Notes under the pieces: generated by a model
Database searches by the model: none
Told to the model about the DNA's origin: nothing
Seen by the model: the letters and a program-made list of their open reading frames with translations, nothing else
Source of the DNA: a virus
IMG/VR virus record: IMGVR_UViG_3300044530_000062
Span: 1-38,342 of that record
DNA: 38,342 nucleotides
Strand: one strand, 5' to 3'
Shown here: piece after piece, positions 6,933 through 13,263 of the stretch
Layout: each line of letters opens with the position of its first letter
Position numbering within the stretch: the stretch's first letter is position 1
Position numbers and translations under genes: made by a program

Positions 6933-7286
6933 ATGGCTTTAGTTTTAGCGGATAGAGTTAAAGAAACAACAACATCCACAGGCACTACCGCTATTACTTT
7001 AGCTGGTGCTGTTACAGGGTATCAGACGTTTTCCTCAGCAATAGGTAATGCAAATACTACTTACTATACGATTGCTGACCAAGCGGGTGCTAACTGGGAA
7101 GTAGGTATTGGTACCTACACAACCTCTGGAAACACGCTAAGTCGCGATACCGTTTTAGCGTCTAGTAACGCAGGTGCCTTAGTTACGTTTACTTCTGGCA
7201 CTAAAGATGTATTTGTTACCTACCCTGCTGAAAAAGCCACACCTTCTGGTAGATCAATCGCTTATACTTTAATCCTAGGAGGATAA
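6933..7286 (+). CDS. Conserved virion protein (LADRVKETT family)
   Basis: A 117-residue protein with 'LADRVKETTTSTGTTAITLA', 'VTGYQTFSSAIGNANTTYY', 'WEVGIGTYTTSGNTLSRDTV', 'LASSNAGALVTFTSGTKDVF' and 'VTYPAEKA'. I know this pattern from a very common small protein, also found as an N-terminal module of tail fibres, in marine and freshwater phages. It probably belongs to the tail or fibre base. It starts at ATG 6933 after GGGGTGATGT and ends one base before the next gene. Confidence 0.75.
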   Translation: MALVLADRVKETTTSTGTTAITLAGAVTGYQTFSSAIGNANTTYYTIADQAGANWEVGIGTYTTSGNTLSRDTVLASSNAGALVTFTSGTKDVFVTYPAEKATPSGRSIAYTLILGG

Positions 7287-7287
7287 A

Positions 7288-7683
7288 ATGGCAGCTCCAA
7301 ATATAGTCAATATTACATCTTTAATTGGTAAGACAACCTACCTTACCCCAGCAGTAACGACAGCAGTTGTTCTTTTACCTAATGCAGCATCAAGCGGTAA
7401 AGTTTTTAAAATAAATCAGATTCTAGCAGCTAATGTTGACGGAACTAATTCTATTAATGCAACTGTATCAATTTATACTAACGGTGCAGTAGCTCAAGGC
7501 TCTGCTCCTTCTGGCGGTACAGCTTACCCCATTATTTTTACAGTAGCAGTTCCAGCAGGTGCGACTTTGAACGTACTTGATAAGTCTACTGCTGTTTATC
7601 TTGAAGAAGGTACATCTATTACTGTAACTTCGGGAACAGCTAGTAAAATTACATTCACTTTAAGTTATGAAGACATTTCATAA
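7288..7683 (+). CDS. Small beta-rich virion protein
   Basis: A 131-residue protein preceded by the strong ribosome-binding site AGGAGG (in 'CCTAGGAGGATAAA'). It is made of regular beta strands ('SGKVFKINQILAANVDGTNS', 'INATVSIYTNG', 'YPIIFTVAVPAGATLNVLDK', 'VYLEEGTSITVTSG') and ends 'SYEDIS'. This is the look of a small virion protein known from cyanophages and related aquatic phages. Function unknown; fibre or head accessory are the options. Confidence 0.68.
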   Translation: MAAPNIVNITSLIGKTTYLTPAVTTAVVLLPNAASSGKVFKINQILAANVDGTNSINATVSIYTNGAVAQGSAPSGGTAYPIIFTVAVPAGATLNVLDKSTAVYLEEGTSITVTSGTASKITFTLSYEDIS

Positions 7684-7694
7684 GGAGCTTTCTA

Positions 7695-8720
7695 ATGGCT
7701 AATCGTTGGAAAGGTAATTTAGTTGCTAATGCGGCTACTTCTAGTGGTACGGACTATACTGGAAAAGCTAATGGTGCTTGGGGATTAAATAGTCAACTGC
7801 AACAAAAGCAAGGTGGGTTATGGGCTAAAGGTCAGACCGTACCTAATGCTCCTACTGGGGCATCTGCTGTAAATGGTGACGCATTGGCTATTATATCTTT
7901 TACAGCTCCGACAGATACTGGTGGTTTACCTATTACTAGTTACATTGTAACAAGCTCTCCTAGTAATATAACTGCCACAGGTTCAACATCACCAATTACT
8001 ATAACTGGGTTAACTAATGGAACGACATATACGTTTACCGTAACAGCCACAAATGCAGCTGGGGCAAGCGTACCATCTTCAACCACTAATAGTGTTACGC
8101 CAAGCGCAGTGCCCACAATAGGTCAAGCATTAGGGGGTGGTTTTTATGCAGGGTCAATTTCAACTTCTGGTAATGGTGTAGCAACTCATTATTTAATTGT
8201 ATCTCCTAAAGCCACAGGAGAATACTCAGATGGCAGTGGATGGGGCACTGCAAACACCACAACAGGTATTACTTCTGTAATAAACGGACCTACTAACAGT
8301 GCATCATTAGCTGCATTGGGTACGGATTATGGACCAGCTAGATTCTGCGAGAATCTAACTATCGGAGGTTATTCTGATTGGTATTTGCCCTCTAAAAACG
8401 AATTAGAAGTTTTATATTATTTTTTAAGAGCTTATACAACGGCTACTGTAGTAAACGATACAACTACAGGTGCAAACCCTAATGCAGTGTCACCTGAACC
8501 TATAAATACAAATTACACTACTACTAATCCTGGACAAACAACAGCGTCTAATTTTTATTCGACGACAGGTTCAGAAAGATTTATTGGTGGACCATATTGG
8601 ACATCCAGCGAGAGCGAAAGTAATTTTACTTGGGCGCAACACTTCTATGGAGGACTTCAATCTTCTCGACAAAAAAATAGCACTACTAATGTTAGAGCAG
8701 TTCGTAGAATACCAGTATAG
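7695..8720 (+). CDS. Adhesin-like virion protein: fibronectin III + DUF1566 (Lcl-like) domain
   Basis: A 341-residue two-domain protein. Residues 50-138 form a fibronectin type III domain ('APTGASAVNG', 'ISFTAPTDTGGLPITSYIVT', 'ITGLTNGTTYTFTVTATNAA'). Residues ~145-341 are a DUF1566/Lcl C-terminal domain with the signatures 'GGYSDWYLPSKNELEVLYY' (225 on) and 'YWTSSESESNFTWAQHFY' (301 on) ending 'NVRAVRRI'. DUF1566 is related to C-type-lectin/FGE-like folds used for ligand binding. With the FN3 spacer this suggests a host-surface binding tip. The N-terminal ~45 residues ('MANRWKGNLVANAA') probably attach it to the tail. Ribosome-binding site AAGGAG precedes ATG 7695. Confidence 0.8.
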   Translation: MANRWKGNLVANAATSSGTDYTGKANGAWGLNSQLQQKQGGLWAKGQTVPNAPTGASAVNGDALAIISFTAPTDTGGLPITSYIVTSSPSNITATGSTSPITITGLTNGTTYTFTVTATNAAGASVPSSTTNSVTPSAVPTIGQALGGGFYAGSISTSGNGVATHYLIVSPKATGEYSDGSGWGTANTTTGITSVINGPTNSASLAALGTDYGPARFCENLTIGGYSDWYLPSKNELEVLYYFLRAYTTATVVNDTTTGANPNAVSPEPINTNYTTTNPGQTTASNFYSTTGSERFIGGPYWTSSESESNFTWAQHFYGGLQSSRQKNSTTNVRAVRRIPV

Positions 8721-8729
8721 GAAAATAAA

Positions 8730-9155
8730 ATGTATATACAACTAACAAACATAGATGCAGGTACTAAAATACTCTGCACACAAGAACCGATGAGAACTGG
8801 ACCTACTTTGCCAGACGTGAAAGGTTTTCAATATAGTTTTGCTAATGAGTCAGATTATCCAATAGCTTTAAATGCTGACGGTAGTTATGCTGAAATGCCA
8901 CTGTATTACGGTACTTGTGACGATGACGCTGATACTTCTCTAACAGGAGTAGTTAAAGTGCTTACCGAAGCAGAGTTTAATGCAGATAAACAAGCAGAAC
9001 ATCAAGCTAGAAAGCCTTATCCTTCTTGGGTAGGTGACTTAGCTACTATGAGCTGGAACCCTCCAGTACCTTATCCGCAAGATGGAAATTTCTATCAGTG
9101 GGATGAGCCAACTGTGTCTTGGGTATTAGTTAATGCTCAATCTGCTACTGCATAA
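8730..9155 (+). CDS. Fibre-associated protein with WNPPVPYP C-terminal motif (possible fibre chaperone)
   Basis: A 141-residue protein. The C-terminal segment 'RKPYPSWVGDLATMSWNPPV' continuing 'PYPQDGNFYQWDE' and 'SWVLV' is a repeated W-x-P-P-x-P/Y-x-W-D pattern, conserved in cyanophage and other aquatic phage proteins that lie beside adhesin genes. It directly follows the FN3-DUF1566 adhesin gene, 9 bases after its stop. Such pairs are often fibre plus assembly helper, so a chaperone or attached tail accessory is the likely role. The assignment is by context. Confidence 0.6.
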   Translation: MYIQLTNIDAGTKILCTQEPMRTGPTLPDVKGFQYSFANESDYPIALNADGSYAEMPLYYGTCDDDADTSLTGVVKVLTEAEFNADKQAEHQARKPYPSWVGDLATMSWNPPVPYPQDGNFYQWDEPTVSWVLVNAQSATA

Positions 9156-9162
9156 TTAGATT

Positions 9163-9756
9163 ATGTTTGGCTTCTCTGCATTTGCTGATACACCATTTGC
9201 TTCGCTTTCTTCGGCAGGGGGAGTGTATTTTGTCGACTTAACTGAGAGCGTAAGCGCAACTGACTATGTATTGTACAACCCACCAGTAGGAACATGGGGG
9301 TATGGTGGTTGGGGGGAAGGTGCTTGGAGTGGAAGTTTACCTGATTTAATCACTGAGTCTGTAACTGTTTCTGATGCGCAAAATGCTTATATAGTTTATT
9401 CAGCGGTTATAGAAGAAAACCTGTCAGCAAGTGATAGTGTAACTTACGGACTTGAATTAAATGTAGCAGTCACCGAGATACTAACCGCTTCTGACACACA
9501 AACAGCTACGCTAACTATTACGCAAGACATATTAGAATCATTAAATGCAGTAGATAGCCAAAGTGGAGGGATGTCGTATTTATGCGCTATTCTAGAAGTT
9601 GGTGATGCTATATCTGTTACTACATGTGGACTATCTTATTCTGTTACAATAAACGAAACCGTTTACGCGATTGACTCTGTTACTGCTCGTGATTTGTGGG
9701 TGATAATAGATGATACGCAAAATGCAAATTGGACACCCATTAACACATTAGGTTAA
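9163..9756 (+). CDS. Repeat protein of the tail module (E-x-hydrophobic-x-A-x-D repeats)
   Basis: A 197-residue protein starting 'MFGFSAFADTPFASLSSAGG', a start type shared by many aquatic phage tail proteins. After a 'WGYGGWGEGAWSG' Trp-Gly segment come about six copies of an E-[SN]-[VL]-x-A-x-D-[STYA] motif, for example ESVSATD, ESVTVSD, ENLSASD, EILTASD, ESLNAVD and ETVYAID, spaced roughly 22-40 residues apart and each probably a beta-strand turn. Its end 'NANWTPINTLG' lies 5 bases before the fibre gene. It is probably a tail or fibre-base protein. No enzyme motif. Confidence 0.65.
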   Translation: MFGFSAFADTPFASLSSAGGVYFVDLTESVSATDYVLYNPPVGTWGYGGWGEGAWSGSLPDLITESVTVSDAQNAYIVYSAVIEENLSASDSVTYGLELNVAVTEILTASDTQTATLTITQDILESLNAVDSQSGGMSYLCAILEVGDAISVTTCGLSYSVTINETVYAIDSVTARDLWVIIDDTQNANWTPINTLG

Positions 9757-9760
9757 AAAC

Positions 9761-11179
9761 ATGACAGTTAATTACACGACACTTTTAGGGTTAGCTAAAC
9801 CCGTTTCAGGTACAGAATCTGGTACATGGGGCGATACAGTTAATAATAACCTCACTGATTATTTAGACTCTGCTGTTGCAGGAGCACAGATTATTAGTGG
9901 CACTCAAACAGCCGTTACATTAAGTAAAACAACAGGTGCAAGTTTAAGTCAGGCAGGGTTATCAGGCATTACAGGCTCTTCGCAATATCAGATTATTCGA
10001 TGCACAGGTAACCCTGCAAGCTTGTTGACTATTACAGCGCCAGCAGCAGATAAAACATATGTAGTTATTAACGCAACATCTACATCTCAGTCAGTAAAAA
10101 TTGTAGGTGTAGGTCCAACAACTACAGGAGTTACTATTGCTTCTGGTAAAACAGCTCTAGTTGCTTGGAGCGTATCAGACTTTATTGAGATTACGCCCTC
10201 TACTATTTCAGGTATTCTTCCCGTTGCTAATGGTGGTACGGGTGCAACAACACTTACAGGTGTTTTAAAAGGTAATGGTACAAGTGCATTTACAGCGGCT
10301 ACTTCTGGTACAGATTACAGCGCAGGTACTTCTGCTTTAGCTACGGGTATTTTAAAAAGCACGACATCGACAGGCGCGTTGACTATTGCAGTAGCTGGTG
10401 ATTTCCCAACACTTAATCAAAATACCACAGGTACAGCCGCAGGTCTTTCTGCTACCTTGGCTATTACATCGGGCGGTACAGGGTCTACATCAACAACATA
10501 TTGTTCGTTAGCTACTAATGTAACAGGTACGCTTCCTGTCGCTAATGGCGGTACAGGAACAACAACTCCTGCGTTAGTTGCGGGAACAAACGTCACTATT
10601 AGCGGAACATGGCCAAACCAAACTATTAATGCGTCTGGTGGTGGTGGTGGCACAGTAACTTCTGTAAGCGGTACAGCTCCTATTTCATCGAGCGGAGGTA
10701 CAGCTCCAGAAATTAGTATTGCGCAAGCTACTACATCTACCAACGGTTATTTAAGCTCGTCAGACTGGAATACGTTTAATGGTAAATACTCAACAGGAGG
10801 TGCGCTTGGTACGCCTTCTAGCGGTACGCTGTCATCTTGTACGGCTGATGGGACAAATGGCGTTGGGTATAGGAATATTCCGCAGACTGGTAGTGATAAA
10901 ACTACTGCTTATACTTTAGTTACTGGGGATGTTGGTAAATATGTGGGCGTTGGGTCAAGTGGCTCTATTGTCGTCCCGACTTCTACATTTGCAAATGGTG
11001 ATGCAATTTCTGTTTATAACAACACGACAGGGAATATTACTATCACGACCAGTGCGCCTACAGCTTATATTGCTGGAACAAACACTGTTAAAACGTCTAT
11101 CACTTTAGCTACTCGCGGTATTGCTACGATTCTATTTGTTAGTGCAACAGTCTGTGTGGTGACAGGTAACGTGTCATGA
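9761..11179 (+). CDS. Tail fibre protein
   Basis: A 472-residue Thr/Ser/Gly-rich protein. The N-terminus 'TTLLGLAKPVSGTESGTWGD' then 'TVNNNLTDYLDSAVAG' is the usual attachment segment of aquatic phage fibres. The shaft shows the repeated ILPVANGGTG motif (152-161), a degenerate 'ITSGGTG' and LPVANGGTG (258-266), typical of trimeric beta-helical tail fibres. A 'GGGGG' linker near residue 292 leads to 'ISIAQATTSTNGYLSSSDW' and 'WNTFNGKYS', common in fibre C-terminal parts, and then a beta-sandwich-like end. It is ATGA-coupled to the following propeller gene. It probably contacts the host surface. Confidence 0.82.
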   Translation: MTVNYTTLLGLAKPVSGTESGTWGDTVNNNLTDYLDSAVAGAQIISGTQTAVTLSKTTGASLSQAGLSGITGSSQYQIIRCTGNPASLLTITAPAADKTYVVINATSTSQSVKIVGVGPTTTGVTIASGKTALVAWSVSDFIEITPSTISGILPVANGGTGATTLTGVLKGNGTSAFTAATSGTDYSAGTSALATGILKSTTSTGALTIAVAGDFPTLNQNTTGTAAGLSATLAITSGGTGSTSTTYCSLATNVTGTLPVANGGTGTTTPALVAGTNVTISGTWPNQTINASGGGGGTVTSVSGTAPISSSGGTAPEISIAQATTSTNGYLSSSDWNTFNGKYSTGGALGTPSSGTLSSCTADGTNGVGYRNIPQTGSDKTTAYTLVTGDVGKYVGVGSSGSIVVPTSTFANGDAISVYNNTTGNITITTSAPTAYIAGTNTVKTSITLATRGIATILFVSATVCVVTGNVS

Positions 11180-12450
11180 GCGGTATTATGCAGATGTTTT
11201 TTAATTCTGGAGCTAAAGATAATAATTTTATTGGTGTATTAGGTGCGTCAGTACAAACTTATGGACAATCAGTATCAGTAGATACAGACGGTAATATTTA
11301 TGTTTGTGGGTATTCTGGCAGCGGACCAGATATCCAATTAGCTAAGTATAACTCTAGCGGAGCTATACAATGGCAAGAAACTTTAAGTGATAGTGGAAAT
11401 AGTTACGGTATAGCTGTTGATTCAAGTAATAATGTGTATGTTTGCGGCCTCTCTTACGCTAGTGGAAATGCTGATATTCAAATAGTTAAATGCAATTCTA
11501 GTGGTGTTATTCAGTGGCAAAGACAGTTAGGTAACGCTGGGTATTCAGATGCAGGTTATGGTATAGCGGTTGATTCAAGTAGTAATGTTTATGTTTGTGG
11601 ATCAAGTGACCTCAATATTTTAATAGTTAAGTATAACTCTAGCGGAGCTATACAATGGCAAAGAAAACTATCTAGTGCTACAAACAGTAATGCTGGAAGA
11701 AGTGTTAGCGTGGATACAAGTGGTAATGTTTATGTTTGCGGCTTCTCTAACGCAACTGGCGCGTATTTATTTATAATCGCAAAATACGATTCTAGTGGTG
11801 TTATTCAGTGGCAGAGAAGGTTTGGGAATGGCGGGGCGACGCAATTTGGATATGGGGTATCAATAGACTCAAGTAATAATGTGTATGTTTGCGGCTCCTC
11901 TGACTTTGTTAGTGGAACTCAAGATATTATAATCGCAAAATACGATTCTAGTGGTGTTATTCAGTGGCAGAGAAGATTAGCAAGTTCGGGTAATGACTAC
12001 GGATATGGGGTATCAATAGACTCAAGTAATAATGTGTATGTTTGCGGAATTGCGCAAGGTACTAGTGCTGTTATGGTGCAAATAGTTAAATATGACGCTA
12101 GTGGTGTTATTCAGTGGCAAAGACAGTTAGGTAACGCTAATGGGAATAACGGATATGGGATAGCTATAGATACGAAAGGACATATATATGTTTGTGGAAA
12201 CACCATACCTAATGGTTCGTATAGAAATCTACTCATTGCTAAACTTCCTTCAGACGGGACATTAACAGGTACTTATACCGTTGGCGGGTATTCATTTACT
12301 TATTCTGCATCTTCATTAACTGATGCGTCAACCTCTTTAACTGAAGCCGCTGCAACATTAACTGATTCTGCTTCTACTTTAACTGACTCTGCTTCTGCAT
12401 TAACAGCAACAGCATCTTCGTTAACGTCTTCAATAAAAATAATCCCATGA
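11176..12450 (+). CDS. Beta-propeller (SBBP-repeat) protein of the fibre region with a heptad-repeat tail
   Basis: A 424-residue protein. Residues ~20-360 hold about seven to eight copies of an SBBP-like blade, each with D-[ST]-[SD]-[GN]-N-[VI]-Y-V-C-G and K-Y-[NDS]-x-S-G-[AV]-I-Q-W-Q (42-52 residues per copy). This predicts a beta-propeller. Residues ~380-420 are six heptads of the type S-x-L-T-D-S-A. The start overlaps the fibre stop (ATGA), and the end overlaps the next start by 4 bases. The cassette position suggests a distal fibre or receptor-contact subunit. Several blades are near-identical in DNA, which points to recent duplication. SBBP proteins are otherwise bacterial surface proteins, so acquisition from a host is possible. 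Confidence 0.75.
   Translation: MSGIMQMFFNSGAKDNNFIGVLGASVQTYGQSVSVDTDGNIYVCGYSGSGPDIQLAKYNSSGAIQWQETLSDSGNSYGIAVDSSNNVYVCGLSYASGNADIQIVKCNSSGVIQWQRQLGNAGYSDAGYGIAVDSSSNVYVCGSSDLNILIVKYNSSGAIQWQRKLSSATNSNAGRSVSVDTSGNVYVCGFSNATGAYLFIIAKYDSSGVIQWQRRFGNGGATQFGYGVSIDSSNNVYVCGSSDFVSGTQDIIIAKYDSSGVIQWQRRLASSGNDYGYGVSIDSSNNVYVCGIAQGTSAVMVQIVKYDASGVIQWQRQLGNANGNNGYGIAIDTKGHIYVCGNTIPNGSYRNLLIAKLPSDGTLTGTYTVGGYSFTYSASSLTDASTSLTEAAATLTDSASTLTDSASALTATASSLTSSIKIIP
11771..12047 (+). repeat. Long exact direct repeats within the propeller gene
   Basis: Bases 11771-11819 (49 bp) recur exactly at 11927-11975, 156 bases later. Bases 11848-11894 (47 bp) recur exactly at 12001-12047, 153 bases later. Both spacings are whole codons (52 and 51), so copies stay in frame. 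The repeats encode propeller blade cores and suggest recent duplication or gene conversion. Confidence 0.9.
12310..12430 (+). repeat. 21-bp / 7-residue repeats encoding SLTDSA heptads
   Basis: Six consecutive 21-base units, each encoding a Leu-Thr core: SSLTDAS, TSLTEAA, ATLTDSA, STLTDSA, SALTATA, SSLTSSI. The third and fourth units are nearly identical in DNA ('TTAACTGATTCTGCTTCT' against 'TTAACTGACTCTGCTTCT'). They form the C-terminus of the propeller protein. Confidence 0.85.
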
Positions 12451-12710
12451 CAAATACTTATATAAAAATATCAACACAAGAATATCCGCGCCATAAAGGT
12501 GATATCAAAATTGATTCTGTCGAGCAAAAAGATTACGCTATTGTTGAATGGGTTGATATGCCTGTATTTGACAGACAAACTCAACGATGTTATGAGGGGG
12601 TACCAGAAGAAATTGAGGGTGTGTGGTATATGACATGGATTGTTCGTGATGCAACGCAAGAAGAAATTGACTTTGCTAATAAACCTATTGACGAGAGGTT
12701 TCCAAAATGA
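12447..12710 (+). CDS. Small protein after the fibre genes, possible fibre assembly helper
   Basis: An 87-residue acidic protein starting in a 4-base overlap with the propeller gene and overlapping the holin start by 4 bases. Segments 'YAIVEWVDMPVFDRQTQRCY' and 'GVWYMTWIVRDATQEEID' give a small alpha/beta protein with many aromatic residues. No family is recognised with certainty. Location right after an adhesin gene is typical for fibre chaperones. Confidence in the gene is good, in the function low. Confidence 0.62.
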   Translation: MTNTYIKISTQEYPRHKGDIKIDSVEQKDYAIVEWVDMPVFDRQTQRCYEGVPEEIEGVWYMTWIVRDATQEEIDFANKPIDERFPK

Positions 12711-12895
12711 ACAAAATACTTAAAGCATGGAATTACTTAATGGCTCGGCTGAAAGAGCCGTCTACACACGCGAGTGTGGCAGCCTTAGCAACGATGGCGG
12801 GTATGAATATCGAGGCTGGTCCTATCCATGATGGGTTAACTGCGGCTGGCGTTGTGTTTGGTATGATTGGATTGTTTGTATCAGAAGGTAAATAA
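12707..12895 (+). CDS. Holin
   Basis: A 62-residue protein. After a short charged start ('MNKILKAWNYLMARLKEPST'), residues ~24-36 are Ala-rich ('ASVAALATMAG') and residues ~45-58 are strongly hydrophobic ('LTAAGVVFGMIGLFV'), ending 'SEGK'. Size and one to two membrane segments match small phage holins, which make pores in the inner membrane to release endolysin. It overlaps the previous gene by 4 bases, and the endolysin ATG comes one base after its stop, giving a classic holin-endolysin pair. Confidence 0.75.
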   Translation: MNKILKAWNYLMARLKEPSTHASVAALATMAGMNIEAGPIHDGLTAAGVVFGMIGLFVSEGK

Positions 12896-12896
12896 T

Positions 12897-13250
12897 ATGA
12901 GCAAATACTTCAAACCAGAAGAATTTGAGTGTCACTGCGGGTGTGGAGAGAAAGACGTTAATCCAAAACTTGTTGAGCTACTTAATCGCATCCGTGAGTC
13001 TTTTGGTAAGCCAATTACCATTATGAGCGGTAGAAGATGTGAAGCACACAACACGAAAGTGGGTGGTGCAAAGCATAGCCAACACGTTATTGGCAACGCA
13101 GCCGATATTAAAGTAAAAGACGTACCGCCCAAAGAAGTGCAAGAATATCTCATGAAACATTTTGATGGCGACTGCAAAGGTCTTGGACGCTACAAATCTT
13201 TTACCCATATTGATGTTCGTGATGGTAAAATCGCACGTTGGAATGGATAA
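12897..13250 (+). CDS. Endolysin, M15 family D-Ala-D-Ala peptidase type
   Basis: A 117-residue zinc peptidase of the M15_3 group, which cuts peptide bonds in peptidoglycan. The signature S-x-H-x2-G-x-A-x-D is present as S61-H63-G66-A68-D70 in 'KHSQHVIGNAADIKV', and the third zinc ligand is H104 in 'SFTHIDVRDG'. N-terminal 'EFECHCGCGE' is also typical. I set the start at ATG 12897, one base after the holin stop; a longer in-frame start would lie inside the holin gene. No signal peptide is seen, so export depends on the holin. Confidence 0.9.
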   Translation: MSKYFKPEEFECHCGCGEKDVNPKLVELLNRIRESFGKPITIMSGRRCEAHNTKVGGAKHSQHVIGNAADIKVKDVPPKEVQEYLMKHFDGDCKGLGRYKSFTHIDVRDGKIARWNG

Positions 13251-13263
13251 ACAGGATTAAATT

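Noticed and set aside
7695-8720. Diversity-generating retroelement target
   Set aside because: DUF1566 is suggestive, but no template repeat or reverse transcriptase is present in the window.
10417-10743. Minus-strand open frame opposite the tail fibre
   Set aside because: Shadow of biased codons in the fibre gene; Val/Pro-rich composition is an artefact.
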